From contig JAFEFU010000012.1 in NCBI GenBank assembly GCA_018240425.1, forward strand, positions 62,001 to 126,000: 64,000 nt of DNA, in the 5' to 3' direction. Each line of letters begins with the position of its first letter. Within the stretch, counting starts at the first letter, position 1. This DNA comes from Pseudomonadota bacterium (GTDB lineage Bacteria; Pseudomonadota; Alphaproteobacteria; Rhodobacterales; Rhodobacteraceae). The notes under the pieces are model-generated. The model searched no databases. It had not been told where the DNA came from and saw only the letters and a list, made by a program, of their open reading frames with translations. This document shows positions 36,794 to 46,348 of this stretch, piece by piece. Made by a program: the position numbers and the translations under genes.

Positions 36794-37905
36794 AGTCCGA
36801 TCCTGCCGCGCTGGCCGCCGGTCTGGCCCCCGGTCTGGCCGCGGTCGCGCAGAAGGTGATCGACGAGGACGCAGGCCATCATCGCCTCGCCCACCGGAAC
36901 GGCGCGGATGCCGACACAGGGGTCGTGGCGGCCCTTGGTCACCAGATCGGTCTCGTCCCCGCCCACCGTCACCGTCCGGCGCGGCGTCAGGATCGACGAG
37001 GTGGGCTTGACCGCGAACCGGCAGACCACGTCCTGCCCGGTGGAAATCCCGCCCAAGATGCCGCCCGCATGGTTCGACAGGAACATCGGCCCGTCATTGC
37101 CCATGCGGATCTCGTCGGCGTTCTCGACGCCGGTCAGTTCCGCCGCCGCCATCCCCTCGCCGATCTCGACGCCCTTGACGGCATTGATCGACATCATCGC
37201 CGCCGCCAGATCGGCGTCGAGCTTGCCATAGATCGGCGCGCCGAGACCCGCCGGCACCCCGCGCGCCACCACCTCGATCACCGCGCCGACCGAATTGCCG
37301 TCCTTGCGCAGGTCGTCCAGCGCCGCGGCCCAGACCGAGGCCGCCGCCGCATCCGGGCACCAGAAGGGATTGCGCTCGACCTCCTCCATGTCGAACCGGT
37401 CGCGGTCGGCACGGAGCCGCCCCATCTGCACCATGTAACCCTGAATCTCGATCCCCGGCGCCAGAAGCTTCAGCACCTCGCGCGCCACGCCGCCCGCCGC
37501 CACCCGCGCCGCGGTTTCCCGCGCGCTGGACCGCCCGCCGCCGCGCGGATCGCGGATGCCGTACTTCTGCCAATAGGTGATGTCGGCATGACCGGGCCGG
37601 AAGCTCTGGGCGATGTCGCCATAATCCTTCGACCGCTGGTCGGTGTTTTCGATCATCAACTGGATCGGCGTGCCGGTGGTGCGCCCTTCATAGACGCCCG
37701 ACAGGATCTGCACGGCGTCCGGTTCGCGCCGCTGGGTCGTGTACTTGTTCTGCCCCGGTTTGCGCCGGTCCAGCCAGTGCTGGATCACCCCCTCGGCCAG
37801 CTCCACGCCGGGCGGGCAGCCATCCACCGTCGCGCCCAACGCCGGCCCGTGGCTTTCGCCCCAGGTGGTGACGCGGAAAAGGTGGCCGAAGGTGTTGAAA
37901 CTCAT
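36790..37905 (-). CDS. aroC: Chorismate synthase
   Basis: A 371-residue FMN-dependent lyase that turns EPSP into chorismate, the last shared step toward aromatic amino acids, folate and quinones. Family signatures: [11 protein letters not shown] near the N-terminus, [19 protein letters not shown] and [13 protein letters not shown] later. The C-terminus ends with a Gly/Gln-rich repeat ([10 protein letters not shown]). The ATG at 37903-37905 has AGGAGCC upstream. The HD hydrolase gene follows, overlapping. Confidence 0.96.
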   Translation of the reverse strand: MSFNTFGHLFRVTTWGESHGPALGATVDGCPPGVELAEGVIQHWLDRRKPGQNKYTTQRREPDAVQILSGVYEGRTTGTPIQLMIENTDQRSKDYGDIAQSFRPGHADITYWQKYGIRDPRGGGRSSARETAARVAAGGVAREVLKLLAPGIEIQGYMVQMGRLRADRDRFDMEEVERNPFWCPDAAAASVWAAALDDLRKDGNSVGAVIEVVARGVPAGLGAPIYGKLDADLAAAMMSINAVKGVEIGEGMAAAELTGVENADEIRMGNDGPMFLSNHAGGILGGISTGQDVVCRFAVKPTSSILTPRRTVTVGGDETDLVTKGRHDPCVGIRAVPVGEAMMACVLVDHLLRDRGQTGGQTGGQRGRIGL

Positions 37906-38005
37906 GGGCTAGGCTCCTGTCCTGATCGCGGCATAGCGGCGGGCGGCGGGCGGCTCAAGACTTTTCCCGCTTGCGTCCGCGCGCCCCGGCGCTATGGTGC
38001 GCCCC

Positions 38006-38092
38006 ACCTCGGGGTGCCCTGTTCTCAGGGCTGAGATGCGCGCTGCGCGGACCCGTTGAACCTGAACCGGTTAAGACCGGCGGAGGGAAGGT
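38006..38092 (+). promoter_or_regulatory. TPP (THI-box) riboswitch
   Basis: All conserved blocks are present in order: TCGGGGTGCC, GGCTGAGAT, then ACCCGTTGAACCTGA, CCGGTTAAGACCGG and GGAGGGAAGGT, with closing stem ACCT (38006-38009) paired with AGGT (38089-38092). It sits ahead of thiBPQ, 55 bp before the ATG. Thiamine diphosphate binding is expected to shut translation or transcription. Confidence 0.95.
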
Positions 38093-38146
38093 AGGCATGA
38101 CGCCCGAACCCCCATCTCCGCCCGCCTGACCATTGGAGGATGAGAG

Positions 38147-39142
38147 ATGATGAAATCCCTGATGATCGCGGGTCTTCTTGCTGCCGCGCCGCTTGCGGCG
38201 CTGGCAGAGGAAAAACCTGTGCTGACCGTCTACACTTACGACAGTTTCACCGCCGACTGGGGCCCCGGCCCCGCCGTCGAAAAGGCGTTCGAGGCGACCT
38301 GCGACTGCGACCTGCGCTATGTCACCGCGGGCGATGCGGCGGCTCTGTTGTCGCGGGTGCTGCTGGAAGGGCAGAACACCAAGGCCGACGTGGTCTTGGG
38401 GCTGGATACGAACCTGACCGAACAGGCGCTGAAGAGCGGCCTTTTCGCGCCGCACGGCGAGACTTCCGCCAGGTTCAACCTGCCGGTCGCCTGGGACGAT
38501 CCGGTCTTCGTGCCCTATGACTGGGGCTATTTCGCCTTTGTCTATGACAAGACCAAGGTAAAGTCGGTGCCTGCCAGTTTCGAGGAACTGGGCAAGTCAG
38601 ACCTGAAGATCGTGATCGAGGATCCGCGGTCCTCCTCGCCCGGCCTTGGGCTTCTCATGTGGGTCAAGGCCGCCTATGGCGACCGCGCGCCCGAGATCTG
38701 GAAGGCGCTGGCCCACAACATCGTCACCGTCGCCCCCGGCTGGTCCGAGGCCTATGGCCTGTTCCTGAAGGGCGAGGCCGACATGGTCCTGTCCTACACC
38801 ACCTCGCCCGCCTACCATGTCTTTGCCGAAAAGGACGACAGCAAGGCCGCCGCCCCGTTCCGCGAAGGCCATTACCTGCAGATCGAGGTGGCGGCCAGGA
38901 CCGCGACCACGCAGCAGCCGGCGCTGGCCGACCGGTTTCTGGCCTTCATGACCGGGCCCGAGTTCCAGAAGCTGATCCCCGAGACCAACTGGATGTATCC
39001 GGCCGTCACCCCCGCCGGTGGCCTGCCGGCCGAGTTTCAGGCTCTGATCCGGCCCGAAAAGGCCCTGCTCCTGCCAGCAGCCGAGGCGGCGGCGCTGCGC
39101 GACAAGGCGACCGAGGAATGGCGCGCGGCCCTGTCGCAATAG
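38147..39142 (+). CDS. thiB: Thiamine ABC transporter, substrate-binding protein
   Basis: A 331-residue periplasmic binding protein for thiamine and TPP with a signal peptide (residues 1-~20: L-M-I-A-G-L-L-A-A-A-P-L-A-A-L-A). Mature part begins L-T-V-Y-T-Y-D-S-F-T-A-D-W-G-P-G, as in known ThiB. Preceded by GGAGGATGAGAG and 55 bp after the TPP riboswitch. The first gene of thiBPQ, its stop overlaps the thiP start. Confidence 0.93.
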   Translation: MMKSLMIAGLLAAAPLAALAEEKPVLTVYTYDSFTADWGPGPAVEKAFEATCDCDLRYVTAGDAAALLSRVLLEGQNTKADVVLGLDTNLTEQALKSGLFAPHGETSARFNLPVAWDDPVFVPYDWGYFAFVYDKTKVKSVPASFEELGKSDLKIVIEDPRSSSPGLGLLMWVKAAYGDRAPEIWKALAHNIVTVAPGWSEAYGLFLKGEADMVLSYTTSPAYHVFAEKDDSKAAAPFREGHYLQIEVAARTATTQQPALADRFLAFMTGPEFQKLIPETNWMYPAVTPAGGLPAEFQALIRPEKALLLPAAEAAALRDKATEEWRAALSQ

Positions 39143-40695
39143 ACCGGGGCGCCATCTGGCCCGGCCTTGCAGTGCTGGCGCTGGTGCTGGCGCTGGTGCT
39201 TGGCCCCTTGGCGCTGGTCCTCGCACAGGCCGGCGGGGCCGGGGCGATCACCGCCGCCGACTGGGCGGCGGTGCGCTTCACCCTGTGGCAGGCCGCGCTG
39301 TCCGCCGGGCTTTCGACGGTCCTTGCCGTTCCGGTCGCGCGCGCGCTGGCGCGGCGGCGCTTTGCCGGGCGCGCGGCGCTGGTGACCGCCCTCGGCGCGC
39401 CCTTCATCCTGCCGGTGATCGTGGCCGTCCTCGGCCTGCTCGCGCTGTTCGGCCGGGCCGGGATCCTCGGGCGGGCTCTGACCGCCCTTGGCCTGCCGCC
39501 GGTGCCGATCTACGGGCTTCAGGGCGTGCTCGTCGCGCACCTGTTCCTGAACCTGCCCCTGGCGGTGCGCATGATCCTGAACGGCTGGGCGGCGATCCCG
39601 CCCGAGCGGTTCCGGCTGGCGGCCGCGCTCGGCCTGGCGCCGCGCGACGTGGCCCGCCTGATCGAGCGGCCGATGCTGCGCGCCACCCTTCCGGGCGTCG
39701 CCCTGTCGATCTTTCTGGTCTGCCTGACCAGCTTCACCGTCATCCTGATCATGGGCGGCGGGCCGCGCGCGACCTCGCTGGGGCTGGCGATCTATCAGGC
39801 CTTCCGGCTCGAGTTTGCCCTCGGCCATGCGGCAAGCCTTGCCGCCCTGCAACTGGCGCTCGGGCTGGCGGCGACCGGCGCCGGGCTGATGGTCCTGCGC
39901 CCCGCCGCCTTCGGCGCCGGCCGTGGCCTGGCGAGCCTGGCCCCGCCTGCCGATCCGAAGTGGCTGGCGCGTATCGCCGACGCCCTCGCCATTGCGCTGC
40001 TGGCGCTGTTCCTTGCCCTGCCGGTCGGGCTGGCGGCACTGGCGGGCCTGGCGCATCTGCCGGGGCTGGAGGCCGAGGTGCTGCGGGCGGGCGCGCGGTC
40101 GATGGTGATCGCGCTGGCGGCCAGCGCCCTGGCGACGGCGGGGGCGCTGCTGGCCGGGCAGGCCATCGCCCATCTGCCGGCGCGCTCAGGGCGGCTGGCG
40201 GACGCGGCGGCGATGCTGGCGCTGGGCGTGTCGCCGCTGGTGATCGGCACCGGCGCCTTCCTGGCGATCCGGCCCTTTGCCGATCCGGTGCGCCTGGCGC
40301 TTCCGGTGACGCTGCTGGCCAATGCGCTCATGGCCTTTCCCTTCGCGCTGCGCATCCTCGCCCCCGACCTTGCCGCGCTCCGTGCCGACTACGGCCGCCT
40401 GAGCCAGAGTCTGGGCCTGACGGGCCGCGCCCGGCTGCGGCTTGTCACGCTGCCGCGCCTGCGCCGGCCGCTGGCCTTTGCGGCAGGCCTGTCCGCCGCC
40501 CTGTCGATGGGCGACCTCGGCGTCATCACTCTGTTTTCCGACCCGGCGCAGGCAACGCTGCCCGCGCTTCTCTATCAGCGCATGGGCCAGTACCGGATGG
40601 ACGAGGCCTATGGCATTTCGGCCCTGCTGATGGGGCTGAGTTTCGGCCTGTTCTGGGCCTTTGACCGCATGGGGCGCAAAGATGCTGACGCTTGA
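39118..40695 (+). CDS. thiP: Thiamine ABC transporter, permease
   Basis: A 525-residue membrane protein made of two fused halves, each with six or so spans and an EAA-like loop (R-L-A-A-A-L-G-L-A-P-R-D-V in the first, L-S-Q-S-L-G-L-T-G-R-A-R-L-R in the second), as in ThiP/FbpB. The ATG at 39118 overlaps thiB by 25 bp, and the gene overlaps thiQ by 14 bp, giving tight coupling. No ribosome site is visible other than GAGGA at the ATG, so translation probably depends on thiB. Confidence 0.9.
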   Translation: MARGPVAIDRGAIWPGLAVLALVLALVLGPLALVLAQAGGAGAITAADWAAVRFTLWQAALSAGLSTVLAVPVARALARRRFAGRAALVTALGAPFILPVIVAVLGLLALFGRAGILGRALTALGLPPVPIYGLQGVLVAHLFLNLPLAVRMILNGWAAIPPERFRLAAALGLAPRDVARLIERPMLRATLPGVALSIFLVCLTSFTVILIMGGGPRATSLGLAIYQAFRLEFALGHAASLAALQLALGLAATGAGLMVLRPAAFGAGRGLASLAPPADPKWLARIADALAIALLALFLALPVGLAALAGLAHLPGLEAEVLRAGARSMVIALAASALATAGALLAGQAIAHLPARSGRLADAAAMLALGVSPLVIGTGAFLAIRPFADPVRLALPVTLLANALMAFPFALRILAPDLAALRADYGRLSQSLGLTGRARLRLVTLPRLRRPLAFAAGLSAALSMGDLGVITLFSDPAQATLPALLYQRMGQYRMDEAYGISALLMGLSFGLFWAFDRMGRKDADA

Positions 40696-41377
40696 CGGGC
40701 TGGTGGTGGAACAGGAAGGCTTTCGCCTGGAAGCCGGCCTTGCGGTGCCAGAGGGCGCGATCTGCGCGCTTCTCGGGCCTTCGGGCGCCGGCAAGTCGAC
40801 GCTCCTGTCGGTTATCGCCGGCTTCGTGGCGCCTGCCGCCGGGCGGGTGTCGTGGCAAGGGCGGGATCTGGCGCCGCTGCCGCCCGGCCGGCGGCCCCTG
40901 TCGATCCTGTTTCAGGACCAGAACCTGTTTCCGCACCTGACGGTGGCCCAGAACCTAGGCCTCGGCCTCAGGCCCGACCTGCGACTGTCCCCCGCCGACC
41001 ACGCCCGGATCGACGAAGCCCTGGCCCGCACCGGGCTTGCCGGCCTTGGCCCGCGCAAGCCCGGTACCCTGTCGGGCGGCCAGCAGGGCCGGGTGGCCCT
41101 GGCGCGGGCGCTGCTGCGCCGCCGGCCGCTCTTGCTGCTGGACGAGCCCTTCTCCGCGCTCGGCCCTGGGCTCAAGGCCGAAATGCTGGACCTGGTGCGC
41201 GGGATCGCCGCCGAGACGGGGACCACGGTCCTGATGGTCAGCCACGATCCTGCCGACGCCCGGCGCATTGCGCCCCTGACCATCCTTGTCGCCGAGGGCC
41301 GCGCCCTGCCGCCGGCCCCGACCGCCGCCCTTCTGGATCATCCGCCACCGGTGCTTGCGGCCTATCTCGGGAAATGA
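40682..41377 (+). CDS. thiQ: Thiamine ABC transporter, ATPase
   Basis: A 231-residue ABC ATPase: Walker A G32-P-S-G-A-G-K-S-T40, Q-loop F-Q-D-Q-N-L-F, signature L-S-G-G-Q-Q-G-R and Walker B L-L-L-L-D-E-P-F-S, with H-loop S-H-D. It powers ThiBP-mediated thiamine import. Overlaps thiP; a bidirectional terminator follows at 41381. Confidence 0.93.
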   Translation: MLTLDGLVVEQEGFRLEAGLAVPEGAICALLGPSGAGKSTLLSVIAGFVAPAAGRVSWQGRDLAPLPPGRRPLSILFQDQNLFPHLTVAQNLGLGLRPDLRLSPADHARIDEALARTGLAGLGPRKPGTLSGGQQGRVALARALLRRRPLLLLDEPFSALGPGLKAEMLDLVRGIAAETGTTVLMVSHDPADARRIAPLTILVAEGRALPPAPTAALLDHPPPVLAAYLGK

Positions 41378-41403
41378 AAACGCGCCCCGGACGGGGCGCG
41401 TTT
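41378..41403. terminator. Bidirectional terminator between thiQ and petC
   Basis: A perfect stem AAACGCGCCCC / GGGGCGCGTTT around a four-base GGAC loop separates the convergent thiQ and petC genes. The A-run on the left and T-run on the right let it serve transcripts of both strands. Confidence 0.85.
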
Positions 41404-41426
41404 CGTCTTTTCCCTGCGGACCGCGC

Positions 41427-42218
41427 TCAGGCGTTCAGCTTGCCCTTGTGGGGCGCCCAGATCCGCTTGTTGGTCAGGTAGAGCAGCACCGACAGCAGCG
41501 CCATCATCCCGGTGATGAGCAGGCCCCACCGCTTGCGCGCCATCATCTGCGGCTCGGCCGCCCACGTCAGGAAGGCCGCCACATCCTCGGCCATATGGCG
41601 CACGTCGTTGGGCGAGCCGTCGGCAAAGGTCACCTGGCCGTCGGTCAGGGGCGGCGGCATCTTGATCCAGCCGGTCGAGAAGGCGTCGTTCTGGTAGAAG
41701 GTCGAGCCGGCCTCGTCCTTGGTCTGGCCCGAGAAACCGGTCAGGATCGAAACGATATGCTCCGGCCCGCCGATACCCTTGAACAGCTGGTTGATCCCGA
41801 GTCCATAGGGTCCGTGATAGCCCGCATGCTCCTTGGCCATCAGGCTGAGGTCGGGGGCGCCGGCGCCGGTGTTGGGCGGGAAGTTGTCGGCGGGGGTCGC
41901 CGGGCGATCCTCGCCGGTGTCCTTGTCGGTCACGGTCAGGTTCTTGGCATAGGCCCGCACCTGATCCTCGGGCAGGCGGGGGCCGCCCTCTTCGGCCAGC
42001 GACCGCAGCGGCACATACTTCAGCCCGTGGCAGGCCGAGCAGACCTCGGTATAGACCTGCAGGCCGCGCTGAAGCTGGTGCTCGTCGAACTTGCCGAACG
42101 GGCCCTCGAACGAGAAGTCCACGTCCTTGGTCACCGGCTCGAACTCTTCGCTGGCCAGCGCCGCCCCCGACAGGAGCGTCAGCGCGGAGACGGCGGTGAT
42201 TGCGATTTTCCTCAGCAT
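41427..42218 (-). CDS. petC: Cytochrome c1 of the bc1 complex
   Basis: A 263-residue membrane-anchored c-type cytochrome, third subunit of complex III, carrying electrons from the Rieske centre to soluble cytochrome c. A signal peptide (residues ~1-22), the heme site [10 protein letters not shown], and the Met ligand in I-K-M-P-P-P-L are all visible, with one C-terminal membrane anchor ([16 protein letters not shown]). Last gene of petABC. Confidence 0.97.
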   Translation of the reverse strand: MLRKIAITAVSALTLLSGAALASEEFEPVTKDVDFSFEGPFGKFDEHQLQRGLQVYTEVCSACHGLKYVPLRSLAEEGGPRLPEDQVRAYAKNLTVTDKDTGEDRPATPADNFPPNTGAGAPDLSLMAKEHAGYHGPYGLGINQLFKGIGGPEHIVSILTGFSGQTKDEAGSTFYQNDAFSTGWIKMPPPLTDGQVTFADGSPNDVRHMAEDVAAFLTWAAEPQMMARKRWGLLITGMMALLSVLLYLTNKRIWAPHKGKLNA

Positions 42219-42236
42219 CTCAATCGGTCCTTTCCG

Positions 42237-43559
42237 TCACTCGGCCGCGTGGGTCTTGGCGCCATAGTGCGCGTTGAAGTCTTCCTCGATCGTCTCCGGC
42301 TGCGGCAGGGGTTTCTCGATCACCCCCAGAAGCGGCAGGACCACCAGGAAATAGGCGAACCAGTAGGTCGCGGCCAGCAGCGAGATCCAGCCGGTCAGGA
42401 CCGTCGGGGTCTGGCTGCCCGCCCACATCAGCACCACGAAATCCACGATCAGCAGGCGGAACCACCATTTGAACATCGGCCGGTACTGGCCCGAGCGGAC
42501 GCTGGAGGTGTCAAGCCACGGCACCAGCGCCAGGACGGCGATCGCGCCGAACATCGCCATCACCCCGAAGAACTTGGCGTCGACGATGCCGAAGGTCAGG
42601 AAGTGCGTCAGCTCGACGATCTTCACGTCCGACGTGAAGGCGCGAAGGATCGCGTAGAAGGGCAGGAAATACCATTCCGGCACGATATGGGCGGGCGTCG
42701 CCAGTGCGTTGGCCTCGGTGTAGTTGACCGGGTCGCCCAGGTAGTTCGGCATGAAGCCCACGACCGCGAAGAAGATGGTCAGGATGACCGCCAGGGCGAA
42801 CAGGTCCTTGATGACGAAATAGGGCCAGAAGGGCAGCGTGTCCTTGTCGGCCTCGGCCCGCGATCCGCGCCGCACCTCGACCCCGGCCGGGTTGTTGTTG
42901 CCGGTGGTGTGGAACGCCCAGATGTGCACGGCGACCAGCGCCGCGATGACGAAGGGCAAGAGGTAGTGGAGCGAGAAGAAGCGGTTCAGCGTGGCATTGT
43001 CCACCGCCGGCCCGCCCAGAACCCAGGTCTGGATCGACGGGCCGATGCCGGGGATCGCGCCAAAGAGGCCGGTGATGACCGTGGCGCCCCAGAAGGACAT
43101 CTGCCCCCAGGGCAGCACATAGCCCATGAAGGCGGTGGCCATCATCGCCAGATAGATCAGCATCCCGATGATCCAGGTCACTTCGCGCGGGGCCTTGTAG
43201 CTGCCATAGAACAGGCCGCGGAAGATGTGGATATAGACGGCGAAGAAGAACAGCGACGCGCCGTTGGCATGGATATAGCGCAGCATGTAGCCGCCGTTCA
43301 CGTCGCGCATGATATGCTCGACCGAGGCGAAGGCCATGTTGACCTGCGGCGTGTAATGCATCGCCAGCACCACGCCGGTCGCGATCTGCAGGACCAGGCA
43401 GAAGGCCAGGACGATGCCCCAGATCCACCACCAGTTCAGGTTGCGGGGGGTGGGGATCATCAGCGTGTCATAGGCCAGGCTGACGATCGGCAGCCGCCGG
43501 TGCAGCCACTGCTCGAAGGGCGATTTGGGTTCGTAGTGATCGTGCGGAATACCAGCCAT
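42237..43559 (-). CDS. petB: Cytochrome b of the bc1 complex
   Basis: A 440-residue integral membrane protein with eight spans and two b-type hemes; it carries the Qo and Qi quinone sites. The Qo motif P-E-W-Y is present (I-V-P-E-W-Y-F-L-P), as are the heme histidines ([15 protein letters not shown]). A GGGGACGG site precedes the ATG. It lies between petA and petC in the petABC operon. Confidence 0.97.
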   Translation of the reverse strand: MAGIPHDHYEPKSPFEQWLHRRLPIVSLAYDTLMIPTPRNLNWWWIWGIVLAFCLVLQIATGVVLAMHYTPQVNMAFASVEHIMRDVNGGYMLRYIHANGASLFFFAVYIHIFRGLFYGSYKAPREVTWIIGMLIYLAMMATAFMGYVLPWGQMSFWGATVITGLFGAIPGIGPSIQTWVLGGPAVDNATLNRFFSLHYLLPFVIAALVAVHIWAFHTTGNNNPAGVEVRRGSRAEADKDTLPFWPYFVIKDLFALAVILTIFFAVVGFMPNYLGDPVNYTEANALATPAHIVPEWYFLPFYAILRAFTSDVKIVELTHFLTFGIVDAKFFGVMAMFGAIAVLALVPWLDTSSVRSGQYRPMFKWWFRLLIVDFVVLMWAGSQTPTVLTGWISLLAATYWFAYFLVVLPLLGVIEKPLPQPETIEEDFNAHYGAKTHAAE

Positions 43560-43571
43560 CGTTCCGTCCCC

Positions 43572-44141
43572 TCAGCCCAGCTTGATCGTGGTGTCGTTTT
43601 CGAATTTCGCCACCGGAACCTCAAGGTTGCGCGGCGCCGGTCCCTTGCGGATGCGGCCGGCGGTGTCGTAGTGCGATCCGTGGCAGGGGCAGAACCAGCC
43701 ATCGTAATCGCCCGAATTGTTGCCCAGCGGCACACAGCCCAGATGGGTGCAGACACCGATCATAACCAGCCATTTGCCGTCCTTGTCCAGTGTGCGGTTC
43801 TGGTCGGTCGCGTCCGAATCGGCAGGCAGGTTCTTGTTCTCGGCGTTGATATCGACCAGCTCTGTCAGCTTGACGGCGCGGCCCTCGTCGATCTCCTTGG
43901 TGGTCCGGTGGCGGATGAACACCGGCTTGCCGCGCCACTTGACGGTCAGCTGCGTGCCCTCCTGGACCGTGCTGATGTCCACCATGATCGAGCTCAGCGC
44001 CTTCACGTCGGCCGAGGGGTTCATCTGGTTGACCAGCGACCAGACCGCGCCGCCGGTCATCACGGCCCCGGTTCCGGCAGTTGCGTAATAGAGGAAATCC
44101 CTCCGGGTGCCTTCCGGGCTTTCAGCGTGGGACACGGACAT
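43572..44141 (-). CDS. petA: Rieske iron-sulfur protein of the bc1 complex
   Basis: A 189-residue protein with a twin-arginine-like T-R-R-D-F-L segment and one N-terminal membrane anchor, then the Rieske domain: C-T-H-L-G-C-V-P and C-P-C-H-G-S-H-Y, giving the 2Fe-2S ligands. First gene of petABC. Upstream 170 bp (44142-44311) contain no ORF; a clear promoter is not visible, only a TTGACG at 44219-44224 (minus strand) without a convincing -10. Confidence 0.97.
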   Translation of the reverse strand: MSVSHAESPEGTRRDFLYYATAGTGAVMTGGAVWSLVNQMNPSADVKALSSIMVDISTVQEGTQLTVKWRGKPVFIRHRTTKEIDEGRAVKLTELVDINAENKNLPADSDATDQNRTLDKDGKWLVMIGVCTHLGCVPLGNNSGDYDGWFCPCHGSHYDTAGRIRKGPAPRNLEVPVAKFENDTTIKLG

Positions 44142-44311
44142 TCTCCCTTCAGCGGCCGCCGGGGCGGCAATGCGACGTTCGGCCGCGACTGCACGCTGCC
44201 TTCCGCGCGGTTATTAGCCGTCAATTTCAGGGCCGTCCAGCGGGCAATGGGCCGGAATCGGGCATTGTGTCGTGGCGGGCGCAGCCCCCGCAGCGATGGC
44301 GGACCGGACCC

Positions 44312-44920
44312 TCATCCCTGCGGGACCGTTGCGGCCATGCTGGCGCGCGCGGCGAATTCCTTCTCCCAGGCCGCCAGTTGCGGACGTCCGGCGCGCCAGT
44401 CACGCGCCGAATGGCGGAAATCGAGGTAGCCGAGTGCACAACCCACCGCCACCTGCCCCATGTCGACGGAGCCGCGCAGGTGGCCGATCCAGTCCGCCTC
44501 GAGCGAGTCGAGGGCGCGCGCCACCTTGGACCACTGCGCCGCGATCCAGTCGCCCGACCGCCGGTCCTCGGGGCGCAGCCTGACCTCGTAGACCATCAGG
44601 ATCGCGGCATCGAGCATCCCGTCCCCCGTCGCCTCGAGCGTCAGGGTCCGCCACAGGCGGGGGGCGGACGGATAGAGCCGCCCGCCGGCACGGTCATCAA
44701 GGTAGCGGCAGATGACGCGGCTGTCATAGAGAATGGTCCCGTCGTCCAGTTCCAGTGCCGGGATCTTGCCGAGGGGATTGCGGCCCACCGGCAGGCTGCC
44801 CGGTTCGAGCGGGGTTCCGGCAGCCGGGACCACGGTGACGTCGGCCTCCCGCCCGGTTTCCTTCAGATGCACCACGACCTTGCGGCCGAACGGCGTGGTG
44901 GGCGAATGGAACAGGCGCAT
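44312..44920 (-). CDS. Glutathione S-transferase family protein
   Basis: A 202-residue GST with an N-terminal thioredoxin-like domain (M-R-L-F-H-S-P-T-T-P-F-G-R-K-V) and N-P-L-G-K-I-P-A-L followed by D-S-R-V-I (the glutathione-binding S residue), then the helical C-terminal domain. Catalytic Ser or Cys in the first helix cannot be fixed (S6, T8-T9-P10 region). Substrate is unknown. Located between petA (the same strand, 170 bp upstream of petA's start) and the PaiB-like gene. Confidence 0.88.
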   Translation of the reverse strand: MRLFHSPTTPFGRKVVVHLKETGREADVTVVPAAGTPLEPGSLPVGRNPLGKIPALELDDGTILYDSRVICRYLDDRAGGRLYPSAPRLWRTLTLEATGDGMLDAAILMVYEVRLRPEDRRSGDWIAAQWSKVARALDSLEADWIGHLRGSVDMGQVAVGCALGYLDFRHSARDWRAGRPQLAAWEKEFAARASMAATVPQG

Positions 44921-44951
44921 GGCGTGGGTCCTTGGCTGGCGGGTTCGGATG

Positions 44952-45572
44952 CTACTCTGCGCTGCGCCGCATCTGTTCGACAAGGGCCGCGACCTCCTGC
45001 CCGACCGGCGCGGCGGCCATCCCGTCGGCGGCGCCGCGCCGTGCCGCTGGCGGCTTGTTCTGGCCAAGCTTCCAGGTGCCCTGCACGTCGGTGATCGACA
45101 GGCGGCAGGGCACGATCATCCGCATCATGCGATCCAGCACATCGGCGGGCATCTTGGTGGTCTTCCACGGCGGCTTCGGCAAAAGCCGCGACTCGAACTT
45201 TTCCGACAGCTGGTCGAGATGGCCGCGCAGCGCCGCGTCCGGCAGCCGTTCGAGGCGGCCGCGCAGATGGACGGCAATGTAGTTCCAGGTCGGAACCTGG
45301 TCCTCCAGCCCGTACCAGTCGGGCGAGACGTAACCGTCCGCCCCCGATACGGCCAGCAGCGCAGGCTGCGGCTCGTCCAGCGCCCTGACGACGGGATTGG
45401 AGCGGACGAGGTGCATCGCGGCCGACAGGCCGTCGTCGGCAAGGACGAAGGGGACATGGGCGGCCAGCGGCCCGTCAGCGCCGTTCACCGACAGGATACC
45501 GAACCCGCGGACCCGGGCGAAATCGAGGTTTGTGGCGAGCGGGGCGCCGCGATAGGCAGGGTTCGGGTGCAC
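44952..45572 (-). CDS. FMN-binding negative transcriptional regulator (PaiB family)
   Basis: A 206-residue PaiB-type protein of the split-barrel FMN-binding fold. Recognisable stretches: A-A-H-V-P-F-V-L, then H-L-V-R-S-N-P, D-Q-L-S-E-K-F-E-S and the helix-rich C-terminus. The family was first described as a negative regulator of protease genes in Bacillus; targets here are unknown. Start is a GTG at 45572 (giving M-H-P-N-P-A-Y), which follows GGAGG at 6-bp spacing. Relatives are sometimes next to LysE exporters, and a LysE remnant lies nearby at 45785-46080. Confidence 0.83.
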   Translation of the reverse strand: MHPNPAYRGAPLATNLDFARVRGFGILSVNGADGPLAAHVPFVLADDGLSAAMHLVRSNPVVRALDEPQPALLAVSGADGYVSPDWYGLEDQVPTWNYIAVHLRGRLERLPDAALRGHLDQLSEKFESRLLPKPPWKTTKMPADVLDRMMRMIVPCRLSITDVQGTWKLGQNKPPAARRGAADGMAAAPVGQEVAALVEQMRRSAE

Positions 45573-45664
45573 GACAGGCCTCCGCGCCAAGGTTTGCCCC
45601 AGACGCAAGGGCGTGTCACCGGCGAAATTGTCCCGATTACAATGCCCCCCAGGCCGGCGGGAGG

Positions 45665-45786
45665 CTACGCCAGCAAGCGGCCTCCGGCCTGGTCTTCGAT
45701 CATCGCCGTCACTAGTGTGCCCTCGGGCTGGTCGGCCGCAAAGGTGACCTCGGTGAACTGTTCCGTCCGCCCCAGGCGCGGGCCTT
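45665..45786 (-). pseudogene. Displaced 3' end of mtaB (remnant)
   Basis: Read on the minus strand, this fragment encodes about 40 residues with the ending of MtaB ([16 protein letters not shown], then G-G-R-L-L-A and TAG at 45665-45667). Its first part is identical over 49 bp to the end of the intact gene 1146 bp away. No body of the gene is attached, so it cannot make a working product. It marks the left edge of the ribH2/LysE cassette. Confidence 0.75.
45738..45786 (+). repeat. 49-bp direct repeat, left copy
   Basis: Identical to 46884-46932 over 49 bp, in the same orientation, and inside mtaB-derived sequence in both places. The LysE fragment starts just at its right end. Confidence 0.95.
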
Positions 45787-46080
45787 TCGCCCTGGCTTCA
45801 CCACCTGCATGCTGAACCCCAAGGCTTATCTTTTCACGCTTTCCGTCACGCCCCAGTTCCTGAAACCCGAATACGGCCCGATCCTGAAGCAGGGCCTGGT
45901 GATCGGCCTGATGACCATCCTGACCCAGCTGATGATCTACGGCGGTCTTGCGGTGGCGGCGGGCGTGATTTTCTGTTGGGCAGCCCGCGTGCGACGATCT
46001 TCATCGGACGCGCGGCGGGGGCCATCTTTCTGTTGGCCGCCTGGCTGACGGTCTGGGAAGGGGTGTTCGGCCAGCTTTGA
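45785..46080 (+). pseudogene. Truncated, frameshifted LysE-type amino-acid exporter
   Basis: This stretch encodes the C-terminal part of a LysE/RhtB exporter: F-R-P-G-F-T-T-C-M-L-N-P-K-A, then F-T-L-S-V-T-P-Q-F-L-K-P-E-Y, which are family signatures. Its first ~110 residues are absent; the fragment begins exactly at the 49-bp repeat. Near 45955-45961 the frame shifts by one base: before it G-L-A-V-A-A-G is read in one frame, after it F-L-L-G-S-P-R-A-T-I-F-I-G-R-A in another, ending TGA at 46078. The gene is inactive on both counts. The ATG at 45809 is internal. Confidence 0.8.
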
Positions 46081-46133
46081 TCGCGGCGCGATCCGGGCTT
46101 GCGGCGGCCCGCAATCGCTGCCATCGTCGGGCC

Positions 46134-46270
46134 ATTCTCAGGGCGGGGTGCAACTCCCCACCGGCGGTATGGGGGGTGACCCCGAGCCCGCGAGCGCCCC
46201 GGCGAAAGCGGGGGTCAGCAGATCCGGTGCGAGGCCGGGGCCGACGGTGACAGTCCGGATGAAAGAGAAT
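46134..46270 (+). promoter_or_regulatory. FMN riboswitch (RFN element)
   Basis: The conserved RFN blocks are all present: CAGGGCGGGGTG, CCCACCGGCGGT, GAGCCCGCGAGCG, GGTCAGCAGATCCGGTG and GACGGTGACAGTCCGGATG. A closing stem ATTCTC (46134-46139) pairs with GAGAAT (46265-46270). It precedes ribH2. A hairpin with a TTCG loop (about 46274-46303) between aptamer and ATG is a likely expression platform; it has no T-run, so control is more likely at translation. Confidence 0.95.
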
Positions 46271-46348
46271 GAGCATGGCGGCGGCCCTTCGGGGCCGGGC
46301 CATGGTCGTGATCGCCTTGGGTGACGTGTCGAACCGAAGGAGATGATC

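Noticed and set aside
44219..44224. TTGACG ahead of petA considered as the -35 box of the petABC promoter.
   Set aside because: No acceptable -10 box appears at 15-19 bp.
41286..44429. A 1047-codon plus-strand open frame across the petABC operon.
   Set aside because: PetA, PetB and PetC are complete and motif-bearing on the other strand.
46274..46303. Hairpin behind the FMN aptamer as a rho-independent terminator.
   Set aside because: The stem is strong, but no T-run follows; translational control is more likely.
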